From assembly GCF_000577245.1 (NCBI RefSeq), contig NZ_CBYO010000021.1:1-64000 (forward strand): 64,000 nucleotides of DNA. The letters are read 5' to 3'. This DNA comes from Paucisalibacillus algeriensis. Lineage in GTDB: Bacteria > Bacillota > Bacilli > Bacillales > Amphibacillaceae. The position numbers were made by a program, and so were the translations under genes. The notes under the pieces were generated by a model. That model had not been told where the DNA came from, did no database searches, and saw nothing but the letters and a program-made list of their open reading frames with translations. Positions 50,625 through 59,676 of this stretch are shown piece after piece. Position 1 is the stretch's first letter. Each line of letters opens with the position of its first letter.

Positions 50625-51575
50625 TTATATCTCCAGGTCATCTTCCTTAATCATTTGTTGTACCTTCTCTATTTCCTCATCCGGAACAATTAAATAAATC
50701 ACATCGTCGATTGTCTCTTTACTCCCATCCAGCACATACTGTGTTACATTATTCTGTACTCCTGTATAATTTTGTAACAGATATTCGATATTATTAAAAT
50801 CGAGATTGGTTGTTACATTATCTCCTAGAAAATCCGCGAAAGTTTCTAGTTTATTAATCGTAATCGAAGTTGTTCCTTTTTGAATGATGGCCCCAAAGAT
50901 TTCATCCTGAATGGCTGTAAAATCTATTTCATCTCCCTGGTAACTAGCGAGCATTTCAACATACCGGTATGCTTGTGTACCACTTAAGTGAAGCTCTCCA
51001 GGTGTTAATTTAATGTTTGCCTCTTCTATTTCAATGTCTAGTTCATTATTTATCGTGATTCCACCAAGTCCGTCGATTAGTTCTGTTACCCCAGCAAGGT
51101 TCAGCTGAACATAATAATCTAGTTCTAAATCTAGTAAATTTTCAACGGATTCAATTGCCATATCAGCTCCACCATAAGAATAGGCGTTATTTATTTTATT
51201 TATTTTGTCCTCTGTCTCTTTTCCGACCATCACAGCACGCGTATCCCTTGGAATAGTGATTAGATTCATGGATCCTGTCTTAGGATTCAAGGATATGACG
51301 AGGAGTGTTTCTGCTGTCCCTTTCCCCCCATATTGCTTGTTTATTCCCAAAAGCAGGAAATTGACTGGCTCCTTCTTAACGATTTTCTTCTCTGATTGAA
51401 TTTGATTAATGGATGGTAGTGGTTGATACATTTGCGCATTAATCGTTTCCTTTACGCCATTGTATATACTAAGCACATAACCACCTACAAAGAAGATTAT
51501 TAGAAGTACCACTCCTAGAATTATTTTAGACCAAATACGTTTTGGTTTTATTTCCAATTGCTGTGATTTAGACAT
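50625..51575 (-). CDS. LCP-family (LytR-CpsA-Psr) wall polymer ligase
   Basis: 316 residues. One N-terminal helix (IILGVVLLIIFFVGGYVLSI) anchors an extracellular LCP domain: FLLLGINKQYGGKGTAETLL, MNLITIPRDTRAVMVG with the polyprenyl-phosphate-binding Arg, NNAYSYGGADMAIESVENLL and GSKETIDDVIYLIVPD. LCP enzymes attach teichoic acids or other glycopolymers to peptidoglycan. Monocistronic. Confidence 0.92.
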   Translation of the reverse strand: MSKSQQLEIKPKRIWSKIILGVVLLIIFFVGGYVLSIYNGVKETINAQMYQPLPSINQIQSEKKIVKKEPVNFLLLGINKQYGGKGTAETLLVISLNPKTGSMNLITIPRDTRAVMVGKETEDKINKINNAYSYGGADMAIESVENLLDLELDYYVQLNLAGVTELIDGLGGITINNELDIEIEEANIKLTPGELHLSGTQAYRYVEMLASYQGDEIDFTAIQDEIFGAIIQKGTTSITINKLETFADFLGDNVTTNLDFNNIEYLLQNYTGVQNNVTQYVLDGSKETIDDVIYLIVPDEEIEKVQQMIKEDDLEI

Positions 51576-51667
51576 ATTAACTACCCACCCAATGTTTGAA
51601 AATTCAAAACAACTATTTTATATTATAGCACTATCATGCTATAATTTCTTCCATTTTTAATACAAAA

Positions 51668-51696
51668 GAGTGCTAGGGTCTAATCCCAGCACTCAA
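51668..51696 (-). terminator. Rho-independent terminator, minus strand
   Basis: GAGTGCTAGGG and CCCAGCACTC pair. On the minus strand the stem is followed by TTTTGTATT. Serves the DinB gene, whose end it overlaps. Confidence 0.75.
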
Positions 51697-52211
51697 GGTG
51701 TAGTTAAATTGTTGGGCACAAGGATTTCTTTAATCTGTTCAACATGCCGTTGTTCATGCAATGGGACTGCCTCCACCCATTGATGTAAAGGGAGTAAACC
51801 AAAGGCAGGGTGCACTACTGATTTTTCCTTTAATACTGCTGAATCTTCTAGACTATTAATAGTTTCTAATAACTGTTTTCTGGCGTTAGTTAATATCTCT
51901 ACTATTTCCTGAACCTCAAAAGGTCCTCCACCAGGTTCTACAACTTTGGGGGCCGAAAATTTCTTTGAACGATTTAGCATGTAGCTGATATCCTTTGGAT
52001 CTGTCTTCGTATCTTTTTCTTCTTTTAAGCCCCACTTCACCGCCTTCACGGTTGCTAATTCTACTAAAGCTAAATGATGGCATATCTGGCCAATACTCCA
52101 ATGATCTTCACTGTCCTTTGCATTAAGTTCTCCATTATTTAATCCCTCGACCAGATTGAACAGCTCTTCACGTGTTTCCTGAAAGTTATACGTAATAATA
52201 CTTCCCATCAT
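51693..52211 (-). CDS. DinB-family protein
   Basis: 172 residues, four-helix DinB/YfiT-like fold: TREELFNLVEGLNNGELNAK, HWSIGQICHHLALVELATVK and VEAVPLHEQRHVEQIKEIL supply the three-His metal site (H in the first motif, then HH, then HEQRH). Members are nickel- or zinc-binding putative thiol transferases. GAGGGGG precedes the ATG. Confidence 0.85.
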   Translation of the reverse strand: MMGSIITYNFQETREELFNLVEGLNNGELNAKDSEDHWSIGQICHHLALVELATVKAVKWGLKEEKDTKTDPKDISYMLNRSKKFSAPKVVEPGGGPFEVQEIVEILTNARKQLLETINSLEDSAVLKEKSVVHPAFGLLPLHQWVEAVPLHEQRHVEQIKEILVPNNLTTP

Positions 52212-52220
52212 AATCCCCCT

Positions 52221-52593
52221 CTATGGTATCAAAATAACAACCTTTCCTTGAGAAAGCCCTTCTTCAAAATACATGAAAAAATCAGGAACTTCTCGTAATG
52301 GATACCTTATATCAATAATTGATTCACTTTCCCCGCTTTGATTAACTCATTCAACAACTTTTACCTATTGCACTGAATGGATGAAACTTTTTCTACCCCG
52401 TTATACAAACCAATGGCCCAAAAAGCATTGTTTCGTATAACTGGCTAGTGGAACCTCCTACATGAACAAATATTCCATTAGTGGTGAGAATATGCTTATA
52501 AGTTGAAATATAGTGGGAGCCATCCACGGAAAAAATCAGGTCAATCATACAATTGTCCAGACTAGTTATCTTTTCTTTTTCATAGCCCCTCAC
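52221..52593 (-). pseudogene. Zinc-type alcohol dehydrogenase / quinone reductase remnant
   Basis: The frame from 52593 reads NCMIDLIFSVDGSHYISTYK and GIFVHVGGSTSQLYETMLFG, part of the Rossmann half of an MDR dehydrogenase. After a break it continues ELIKAGKVNQLL and, in yet another frame, DIRYPLREVPDFFMYFEEGL and SQGKVVILIP to 52221, the standard C-terminus. The N-terminal catalytic domain is missing and at least two frame changes are present. Confidence 0.7.
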
Positions 52594-53396
52594 ATTCTCT
52601 TAGCCAAGCTAATCTAATAACATTTTTTGTATATAAAAATGGGCAATCAATTTACATAAATTTGATAGTCCATTTCAATTACTATTTTAAAGTTTGCTAT
52701 TGGTAGAGTTACATTTGATAGGACTTAAAAGCCTATTAAACTGAATAACTATCTCTGACATAACTATTTACATACCACTTTCAAATGTATTCCTTACCAG
52801 TAAGCTAGTTTGTAAATGCATAAACACTGCTCGGGTTAACGTAAGAACTAGGGGAATTCACTATTACATACACTTTATTTTCAATAAATGTTTATTAATG
52901 ATGGAATCTAGGATGGTAGGGTTCAATGATTTGTACTCTAAACTCACAATGCTTATTTTTAACTACTAATTTAACACCTGAATTGGTTTAGTATTTTAGC
53001 TGTCCCTAGATTAGTGGACGTCAATTAATAATATGCAAGTATAGTTCAACAATAAGTGGATTAGTAGGAAGTATGGGGGACGGTTCTTTTATTCAAAAAG
53101 GACCGTCCCATTTTTCTCCCAGCATTACCCCAAGCTATAATTGGGGCTTCCAGGATATAAGCAGCCTATTTATGAGTAAACCCAATCCAGCTCCCGCGTT
53201 ATGGGATGATGATGTTTTTTGACCATTTTTTAGTACTAATCTAATTTTAGGTGTTTACTAGTAACTCTTTTATTCACCTTGTGGTAATAGCCTGTATTAA
53301 GCCTATTTATTAGTATATTTGTAGCCATTAATATAACCACCTCATATGATGTTATGGAATTTAAATACTAGAACTTTAAGAAAGGAAAGGTGTTTT
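52594..53396. other. 800-bp intergenic region with hairpins only
   Basis: No reading frame was recognised. It holds a decayed hairpin at 52643-52680 similar to the terminator at 42732, and at 53074-53117 the hairpin TGGGGGACGGTTC / GGACCGTCCCA followed by TTTTTC. I recall the latter as a GGGACGGTTC-type hairpin frequent in Bacillus genomes. The promoter for the Cys-rich protein gene must lie near its end. Confidence 0.5.
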
Positions 53397-54545
53397 ATGT
53401 CAAGAAACATTAAAACAATCAGAGGTCAACAAGTCGACCCTAATCCGGTTGGTCCTGAATGTATAAGTGTAACCAAAATTTACGACTGGGTCACATTAAC
53501 CAATCGCGAAAGAACAAATGTCACTATTCCACCAGAATGCCTAGAACAAATTGAAGCCTGCCGCGCAGAGGGGAATACCGTTACCGCTTCTTGTTCAGAA
53601 GTGTTAGATAGTAGGAGTTGTGATTTAGTTGGAGCGGTACCTACTGATATTGGAGTACCCGGAGCACAGATTGTGACTTTAGCATTTCAAGTTCAAGTTA
53701 GGGTAGAATTCTTATGTAATGGGGCTACTTTACCAGGATGTAGTTTTGTAACTCCTGTTAACTATGTAGAGGATGTCATTCTATGCTTCCCTGAGGGTAC
53801 AGAAATCAACTGCTACATCTATCAAGTACAATGTAATGTGTTGTTGAATCAAATGTTAGGAAATGTTGTTGTACTCGATGTTGTTCTTTGCCCATCAGTT
53901 CGTGTAGAGGCAGACGTTGCATTAGAAGTTCAAGCTAGATTTTGTGGTTCTCGTGAAATTATTCCAATTGAAGAACAAGAAGTTGATTGTCCTTATCCAT
54001 CATTTCCACCTCAGTGTCCAACATTCTTCCCAGCTCCAACAACTGTCGTTCAAGGTGCTGCCGAATATACCGGAACGGCTACCATTAGCTATATCGAAGG
54101 CGCAGATGCAGCAGGTGGCGTAGCAGCAAGACAGGTGTTTACAACAACTCCAACTGGAGAACTTAATTTCACGGCATTGATTGGGGATGAATGTAGACTT
54201 ACCGAAAGCAATATCGTAGTTGAATTCCTTGATACACCAGGTCCAACACCAACAGGCACAATTGATGATGAACGAGATCAAAGCTTTACATTTAGAGCTA
54301 CAGAATTTAATCAGCCAACACCTGTAGGAACTAACGGACTAACCATAACAGGAAACGGAATATTCTCACCTTCAAGGGGAGTGAGTGAAAACGCAACATT
54401 TACTCTTAGAATGACAGATTCAGACCCTGTTGGTGACAGTGTGACTTTAACGATTACAAGTGCAACAGCTATCGTTACAATTGCTCTAAATGAGGCTACG
54501 TATTTAGGGCTTGAAGTAGACGTTGAACCTTGTAACAGCTTTTAA
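53397..54545 (+). CDS. Cys-rich putative surface protein
   Basis: 382 residues. The first 210 contain about 17 Cys in a beta-rich context (CISVTKIYDWVTLTNRERTN, VTASCSEVLDSRSCDLVGAV, TLAFQVQVRVEFLCNG, PEGTEINCYIYQVQCNVLLN). The last 150 form a Thr/Gly-rich beta domain without Cys apart from the end. There is no signal peptide or membrane helix, so assembly in the mother cell on the spore, with disulfide cross-links, is plausible. AAAGGAAAGGTG sets the ATG at 53397. Family not named. Confidence 0.55.
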   Translation: MSRNIKTIRGQQVDPNPVGPECISVTKIYDWVTLTNRERTNVTIPPECLEQIEACRAEGNTVTASCSEVLDSRSCDLVGAVPTDIGVPGAQIVTLAFQVQVRVEFLCNGATLPGCSFVTPVNYVEDVILCFPEGTEINCYIYQVQCNVLLNQMLGNVVVLDVVLCPSVRVEADVALEVQARFCGSREIIPIEEQEVDCPYPSFPPQCPTFFPAPTTVVQGAAEYTGTATISYIEGADAAGGVAARQVFTTTPTGELNFTALIGDECRLTESNIVVEFLDTPGPTPTGTIDDERDQSFTFRATEFNQPTPVGTNGLTITGNGIFSPSRGVSENATFTLRMTDSDPVGDSVTLTITSATAIVTIALNEATYLGLEVDVEPCNSF

Positions 54546-54581
54546 ATAGAAGATAGTGTCTCCATGATTAATTTATGTCAT

Positions 54582-54616
54582 ACCAGGAAAAGTGCTTTCT
54601 TCTTCCTGGTTTTTAT
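54582..54616 (+). terminator. Rho-independent terminator
   Basis: ACCAGGAA pairs with TTCCTGGT, followed by TTTTATTT, 37 bp after the Cys-rich gene. Confidence 0.8.
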
Positions 54617-54727
54617 TTGAAAGAAATAGATTGCGAGTCTATTGATGAATTAAAAGAATATTCATTGTAAATTGTATTATAATCCAAGACACTTGAAGGC
54701 GAAATGGATAAAAGGAGATGGTTAAAG

Positions 54728-54871
54728 ATGAGTAATAGTAAGTTAACAAAAAAAGTAAGAAAAAAATTAGGAATGTCCAAAATTAAACCGCATAAAAGTC
54801 CAAGAGTAAAACCCGCTAAAGTCAATGTTCAATCTCCCATTAAAAAAGGTTGTTGCGGAAAAAGCAGCTAA
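54728..54871 (+). CDS. 47-residue Lys-rich peptide with CCGK end
   Basis: A short gene with an excellent AAAGGAG ribosome binding site. The product is very basic (MSNSKLTKKVRKKLGMSKIK) and ends IKKGCCGKSS, with a Cys pair that could form a disulfide or cross-link. Charge and size are like those of small spore-associated or nucleic-acid-binding peptides. It overlaps the 5' part of the JAMM peptidase frame. Function unknown. Confidence 0.6.
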   Translation: MSNSKLTKKVRKKLGMSKIKPHKSPRVKPAKVNVQSPIKKGCCGKSS

Positions 54872-55286
54872 TATCTTTATAAGGCAAAACACTATTTTTT
54901 TAACAAATCAGGTTTACAATCAAATAATCTACCATTGTAGGAAGGAATCTCCTTTAGAGGCTTGTGGTATATTATCCGGAAGGGACGGTATAATTTGCAC
55001 CGTGTGGCCTATGAGAAATATAGATCAGAGTGCGGTCTCCTTTTCCATGTCGAGGAACGAAATTAACAATGTATTCAATTCGATCAAGAAAAAGAATGAA
55101 ATTGTTTTGGCTATTTACCATTCACATCCTACTGCACCTGCTATTCCCTCTAGAGGAGATATTCAATATAACAATTACCCCGAGTTAAGCCATGTAATTG
55201 TTTCCTTACAACATAAAGTTCCGGATATTAAAGCTTATCAGATGGTACAAAATCAGGTAAACTCTCTAATTATCAAACTGAAATAG
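54825..55286 (+). CDS. JAMM/Mov34 (JAB) domain metalloprotease-like protein
   Basis: The frame encodes a complete JAMM motif: Glu45 in PLEACGILSG and H99-S-H101 followed by S109-R-G-D112 (YHSHPTAPAIPSRGD). Stand-alone bacterial JAB proteins act as isopeptidases or in sulfur-carrier processing. The start is unclear. ATG at 54825 lies inside the preceding gene and has no ribosome binding site, whereas an ATT at 54894 has AAGG about 9 bp upstream and starts the conserved part (IFLTNQVYNQ). A rare start codon or coupling is possible. Confidence 0.75.
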   Translation: MFNLPLKKVVAEKAANIFIRQNTIFLTNQVYNQIIYHCRKESPLEACGILSGRDGIICTVWPMRNIDQSAVSFSMSRNEINNVFNSIKKKNEIVLAIYHSHPTAPAIPSRGDIQYNNYPELSHVIVSLQHKVPDIKAYQMVQNQVNSLIIKLK

Positions 55287-55299
55287 CAATAAAATACTT

Positions 55300-55337
55300 T
55301 CCGGGGTATGTAGAAGATCATTTCTGTACCCCGGACT
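55300..55337. terminator. Hairpin between convergent genes
   Basis: TCCGGGGTA pairs with TACCCCGGA over an 18-nt loop. T residues on both sides are few. Confidence 0.55.
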
Positions 55338-55359
55338 TAGATATATTAATCTGAACTAC

Positions 55360-56667
55360 CTAACCTCTATTTAATAATAACGATATCTTATTATTTGCTG
55401 GTATCTCCAGGCCATGCTCAGCATAGAAAATGAAGGCTTCAACTTTAATATTTTTGTCTTCCTCAAGACTCTTTACAGTAAATTGGATATTTGGCAATTG
55501 AATATTATCGCCAGGGTCGGTATAAATTTCATGGACGGGGCAAACCCAAATTTCACCTTTTTCATCCGCTTCATGTTGCCAATTCTCGTTCATATAACGC
55601 CAACCTTTTGGTCCATCTGCTGTTTGAATTCCTTGTGTTTGTATGGTATTAGGTTGCAGAATTTGACTAATAATACCAACGCTCCCTGCAGGGGTCATTC
55701 GAAAACATATAATAGGGTTTTTTAAAGATTCTAATCCAGTATTTTTAATAGTTAAGTTTCCAAATATTTTAGGACTTTTACTATTTGATTGGTCTATCAA
55801 TATATGATAGTCAAAGAATGCCTCAGCATTTAAGCGATTCTCTTGTCTAATAGCTATTTCACGCTGAGATGATGACTCATCAGCAGAGGTGTCAATTATA
55901 TTATTTGATTGATCAATTTCTTTTTCTTCGTTTTCAGTTTCATAATCTATGTTTTCTATTTCGTCCTCTACTAGATTTGTTTGTTTATCTAACTCTCCTA
56001 TATGGCGGTTGTCTGATTGTCTTAATCCTTTCAAATATACTTCAAACGGAAAAATAGATAATGGTGTTAAATGATAACTCTTCTGAAGCTTACTAATTAA
56101 GCCAATCGAGAGGATAAATGCTACATTTTCACCTATGTTTTCCCAAAAGGTTTCCTTCATAGCTTCTGGATACATAACATGTACCTTCACGGTTTGATAG
56201 TCTTTAGTATTATCTATCTTGTTTATATTAAACTTTATATTCAACTTCTGGCATTCTACCTTTATATTTTTAATCCATTCAGCGTCTACGTCCCCTTTAT
56301 AATAGTAGATTTCCAATATAGGCTGATTTATATACTGTATTTGACTGGCGGTAACGGAAAGAGTGAGATCAGCCTGTTCAGGTTTGTTATATTCCGAATC
56401 AGCTAAGTGAACACCACAACTCATTAAGCTTTTTCCGATATATCGAAGCAGTTGATCCTCAAATTCTTCCCTGCGTAACGTATTTTGTAATGATTGATCT
56501 TTTATTAATAGAATGCTCTTATTATATAAACCAGGAAGTAAGTTAATCCTTCCATCCGTCCTATTCATTTCTATTTGATAGCCTAACTCAAGAAAACAAT
56601 AATAAAAAACCGGAATTGCTTCTTCAGGTATGGAACATATTCTACTTTCTCCTAGATAAAGTTCCAT
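55360..56667 (-). CDS. Unknown 435-residue protein of the surface locus
   Basis: Start at 56667 from GGAGGTG. Three parts can be seen: residues 1-210 (RICSIPEEAIPVFYYCFLEL, VHVMYPEAMKETFWENIGEN) resemble the paired domains of N-acetylmuramoyl amidase-like proteins without clear catalytic residues; 220-270 is an acidic linker (LVEDEIENIDYETENEEKEI); 280-435 is a beta domain (FGNLTIKNTGLESLKNPIIC, WVCPVHEIYTDPGDNIQLPN). No signal peptide. It is next to the coiled-coil and glycosyltransferase genes, and a structural surface role is likely. Confidence 0.55.
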   Translation of the reverse strand: MELYLGESRICSIPEEAIPVFYYCFLELGYQIEMNRTDGRINLLPGLYNKSILLIKDQSLQNTLRREEFEDQLLRYIGKSLMSCGVHLADSEYNKPEQADLTLSVTASQIQYINQPILEIYYYKGDVDAEWIKNIKVECQKLNIKFNINKIDNTKDYQTVKVHVMYPEAMKETFWENIGENVAFILSIGLISKLQKSYHLTPLSIFPFEVYLKGLRQSDNRHIGELDKQTNLVEDEIENIDYETENEEKEIDQSNNIIDTSADESSSQREIAIRQENRLNAEAFFDYHILIDQSNSKSPKIFGNLTIKNTGLESLKNPIICFRMTPAGSVGIISQILQPNTIQTQGIQTADGPKGWRYMNENWQHEADEKGEIWVCPVHEIYTDPGDNIQLPNIQFTVKSLEEDKNIKVEAFIFYAEHGLEIPANNKISLLLNRG

Positions 56668-56909
56668 TCTTTTCACCTCCAATGAATATGATAAATACTT
56701 TATCTTAAACATAATCATTTTATGATAAGGTATCTCCAAATGTTAATAAATCACGGGTCTTTTCTGGACACAGGCAGCCGTCACCGTTTAGCATATATAA
56801 GCATATTTTAAGAAGGATACTACATTCATAAAATATCTAAGGGCTTGGGCAAATGGCATGGCATATTTGTATTATTATCATATTAATAATATTAAAGGAT
56901 GTGATTTAA

Positions 56910-56957
56910 ATGTTAGGAAATATAAATGTTAGAATAATGGAGCTGATTAAGCTATGA
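56910..56957 (+). CDS. 15-codon upstream ORF overlapping the coiled-coil gene
   Basis: MLGNINVRIMELIKL, with AAAGGATG 9 bp upstream of its ATG. Its TGA overlaps the next ATG as ATGA, the classic arrangement for translational coupling. It may be a leader peptide controlling the downstream gene, or chance. Confidence 0.4.
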   Translation: MLGNINVRIMELIKL

Positions 56958-58756
56958 AACATGATAATAATGGTAATCTCACTTCTGATCAAATGGAGCA
57001 AATGATTAGCAATTTAAAAGCTGAGGTAGAAAATTTTAAAAGAGAAACAGAAAGATATAAGAAGGAATATGACAAGATCAACGAAATCAGTAATAAGAAT
57101 ATTCAAATTGAGAAAAGACTTCGGAATAAATCAAATATCATATCAAAACTAGAAGAATCCAATGCAAGTCTAGTATTGGAAAATGAGTTACAACGAAGAA
57201 GATTGAAGAAGATTGAAAGAAATCAATCAAAAATACAACAATTATATGAAAAACTGGAAAGCAAACCTCATAAACGTCGTAATGAAAAGGCAGAAAAACC
57301 TAACCAAGAAATAGAAAGTCTAAAATCCCTTTTAATAGAAAAAGAGCAAGCTTTCCAACAGGAATTGGAGCAATTTCAGGAAAAGGAAAAGTTCTACAAA
57401 CAGGAACTCCAACAGTTACATGAATCTGTTGACCGCTTTAAAGAGAAAGAGCAGCAGCTTACTCAAGAGATTTCCCGTCTTCAAGCAATCCCGAATGAGA
57501 AAGAGAAATCTTACGAACAAGAACTTCAACTGTTACGTGATAAGGCAAATCGCTTTAAGGAAAAGGAACACCTGCTTACTCAAGAAATTACCAATCTAAA
57601 ATCAATCCTGAACGAGAAAGAGGGGTCTTATGAGCAAGAACTTCAACAATTACAAGATAAGGCTAATCGCTTTAAGGAAAAGGAAAACCGGCTTATCACA
57701 GAAATCACCAATCTAAAAGTAACCCTAAATGAGAAAGAGGGTTCTAATATACAAGAACTCCAACTATTACGAGATAAGGCTAACCAATTTAAGGAAAAGG
57801 AACACGGTCTTACTCAAGAAATTACCGACCTAAAAGCAGTCCTAAATGAGAAAGAGGAATCTTATAAGCAAGAACTCCAACTATTACGTGATGAGGCTAA
57901 TCGATTTAAGAAAAAGGAAAATCTGCTTACCCAAGAAATTACCGATCTAAAAGCAGTCCTACATGAGAAGAAGGAATCTTATAAGCAAGAACTCCAACTA
58001 TTACGAGATGAGGCTAATCGCTTTAGGAAAAAGGAAAATCTGCTTACTCAAGAAATTACCGACCTAAAAGCAGTCCTAAATGAGAAAGAGGAATCTTATA
58101 AGCAAGAACTCCAACTATTACGAGGTACCGCTGATCGTTTCAAGGAAAAGGAACATCATTTTAATCAAAAAATAAAAAAATTAATTAATGAAAAAGAGAA
58201 TTATAAAAAGGAAGTGGAACAATTAAATCAAGAAAGGATTGAAAAGAGCGAATCGGTTAGGAAACAGGTAGGTGAATTAAAAGCTGTCATAGAGAACACA
58301 CAACGTCAGCTAGAGGAGTATAAACAGGAAAAAATCAAGCTATCGAAAGAGGCTGAGCAACTTAATTTGAAGTTGAAAGAACATGAAAATATGAATAAAC
58401 AATTAGAAGTATCGTTTAAAAATACCAATCCAAAAAACAATCCATCTAAAAAAGATGCTAATGAAGTTCCAAAATTTCAATTTCCTTACGATTTAATTAA
58501 ACAAAAACAAAATAATATTAAGGTTCAAGAAAATATACAAAGTCATCATTTAAATAAAGAACATCCAAATCCAACTAATAAATGGCAAAAATTAACCTCA
58601 AATACTGAGGCATCCACTTTTAAAAACATTCATGCAAACAAACCTCCTTCTTTATTAATACCTCACTATCATACAAAAACCGGTGATATTCCAAATATAA
58701 ACCATCCTTTTCCCGGTGGTACAACAGTTGACCCATTTAAAAATCTAAGGAGGTAA
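56954..58756 (+). CDS. 600-residue coiled-coil protein with 39-residue repeats
   Basis: Residues 10-500 are almost uninterrupted coiled coil. From about residue 142 to 415 there are seven tandem 39-residue units of the type KEESYKQELQLLRDEANRFK then KKENLLTQEITDLKAVLN. 39 equals four heptads plus one hendecad, so the coil register is kept. The last 100 residues are Pro/Asn/His-rich and disordered. No signal or membrane segment. It directly precedes a glycosyltransferase gene by 8 bp, so they are one operon. A filamentous scaffold is likely. Confidence 0.75.
   Translation: MKHDNNGNLTSDQMEQMISNLKAEVENFKRETERYKKEYDKINEISNKNIQIEKRLRNKSNIISKLEESNASLVLENELQRRRLKKIERNQSKIQQLYEKLESKPHKRRNEKAEKPNQEIESLKSLLIEKEQAFQQELEQFQEKEKFYKQELQQLHESVDRFKEKEQQLTQEISRLQAIPNEKEKSYEQELQLLRDKANRFKEKEHLLTQEITNLKSILNEKEGSYEQELQQLQDKANRFKEKENRLITEITNLKVTLNEKEGSNIQELQLLRDKANQFKEKEHGLTQEITDLKAVLNEKEESYKQELQLLRDEANRFKKKENLLTQEITDLKAVLHEKKESYKQELQLLRDEANRFRKKENLLTQEITDLKAVLNEKEESYKQELQLLRGTADRFKEKEHHFNQKIKKLINEKENYKKEVEQLNQERIEKSESVRKQVGELKAVIENTQRQLEEYKQEKIKLSKEAEQLNLKLKEHENMNKQLEVSFKNTNPKNNPSKKDANEVPKFQFPYDLIKQKQNNIKVQENIQSHHLNKEHPNPTNKWQKLTSNTEASTFKNIHANKPPSLLIPHYHTKTGDIPNINHPFPGGTTVDPFKNLRR
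57378..58196 (+). repeat. Tandem 117-bp repeats inside the coiled-coil gene
   Basis: Seven units with starts at 57378, 57495, 57612, 57729, 57846, 57963 and 58080. Units 5 to 7 are nearly identical in DNA, suggesting recent expansion or gene conversion. Being a multiple of three, copy-number change keeps the frame. Confidence 0.85.
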
Positions 58757-58764
58757 ATTATCTC

Positions 58765-59631
58765 GTGAAGGTTTCCATCATTTTCCCCGTAAAAAATGAG
58801 GGGCAAAACCTTAAAAATACGTTGGATTCCCTGTTTGCCCAAAAAACTAACTATTCTCTTGAAGTCATTGTTATCAATGATGCCTCAGAAGATCAGTGCT
58901 GTGACTTTTTAGCAAATTACAATAAAAATAATGATATAACTCTCATTCAAACAGAAGGAATCGGTGCAGCGAATGCACGAAATTTAGGTGCCTCCAATGC
59001 TTTGGGAGACTACCTTATTTTTTGCGATGCACATCTTATATTCCAAGACTGGTGGCTTGATCATCTTTTGGAACCACTACTAGCTGGCAAAACTGATGCT
59101 GTTTCTCCTACTATCGGGGCATTTGATAATGACCAATTCTTTGGTTTTGGGCAAACCCTTAACCCAAACCTTAGTATTAAATGGAACACCATAAAAGATG
59201 AGGTCAGTGAAGTTGCCATCTTGCCTGGTGCTTGTTTGGCAGTTAGCAAGAAAGTGTTCGAGAAAGTTGGTGGATTTGAAAAGGGCTTTGAAACATGGGG
59301 GCATGAAGATGTAGAATTCTCCATTAAATTATGGTTATTTGGTTATCGATGTCATGTTGTACCAACTGTCAAGGTACTTCATTTATTCAGAAAGCAGCAC
59401 CCCTATAAGGTTCAATACGATGACTTCTACCACAATATCCTTAAATTAGCCTATTCCCACTTTGATTTGAAAAGAATCCAAAAGTGTAAAAGGTTAATTA
59501 TTAATTCTAAAGTTAGAGATATTGAAAGACGTGTGTTAGAAAATGGTGCATTAGAACAAAGAAGAGATTATTTCAAGAGACGAAAAAGATCAGATGACTG
59601 GTATTTTAAAAAGTTTGGGATTGATTTTTGA
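58765..59631 (+). CDS. Family 2 glycosyltransferase
   Basis: 288 residues, GT-A fold: VSIIFPVKNEGQNLKNTLDS, VIVINDASEDQC, the nucleotide-binding GIGAANARNLGASNALGDYL followed by FCDAH (DXD equivalent), and LPGACLAVSKKVFEKVGGFE with ETWGHEDVEFSIKLWLFGY as the acceptor/ED motif, in the polypeptide GalNAc-transferase-like branch. GTG start after AAGGAGG. Probably glycosylates a protein or surface polymer of this locus. Confidence 0.9.
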   Translation: MKVSIIFPVKNEGQNLKNTLDSLFAQKTNYSLEVIVINDASEDQCCDFLANYNKNNDITLIQTEGIGAANARNLGASNALGDYLIFCDAHLIFQDWWLDHLLEPLLAGKTDAVSPTIGAFDNDQFFGFGQTLNPNLSIKWNTIKDEVSEVAILPGACLAVSKKVFEKVGGFEKGFETWGHEDVEFSIKLWLFGYRCHVVPTVKVLHLFRKQHPYKVQYDDFYHNILKLAYSHFDLKRIQKCKRLIINSKVRDIERRVLENGALEQRRDYFKRRKRSDDWYFKKFGIDF

Positions 59632-59676
59632 TAATGGTGCTTCATGAAATAAGCTCAGGATTCAGGAGGAAATGGC

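Noticed and set aside
54000-54281. Minus-strand Cys/Trp-rich ORF within the Cys-rich protein gene
   Set aside because: It is the antisense shadow of a gene with a good ribosome binding site and terminator.
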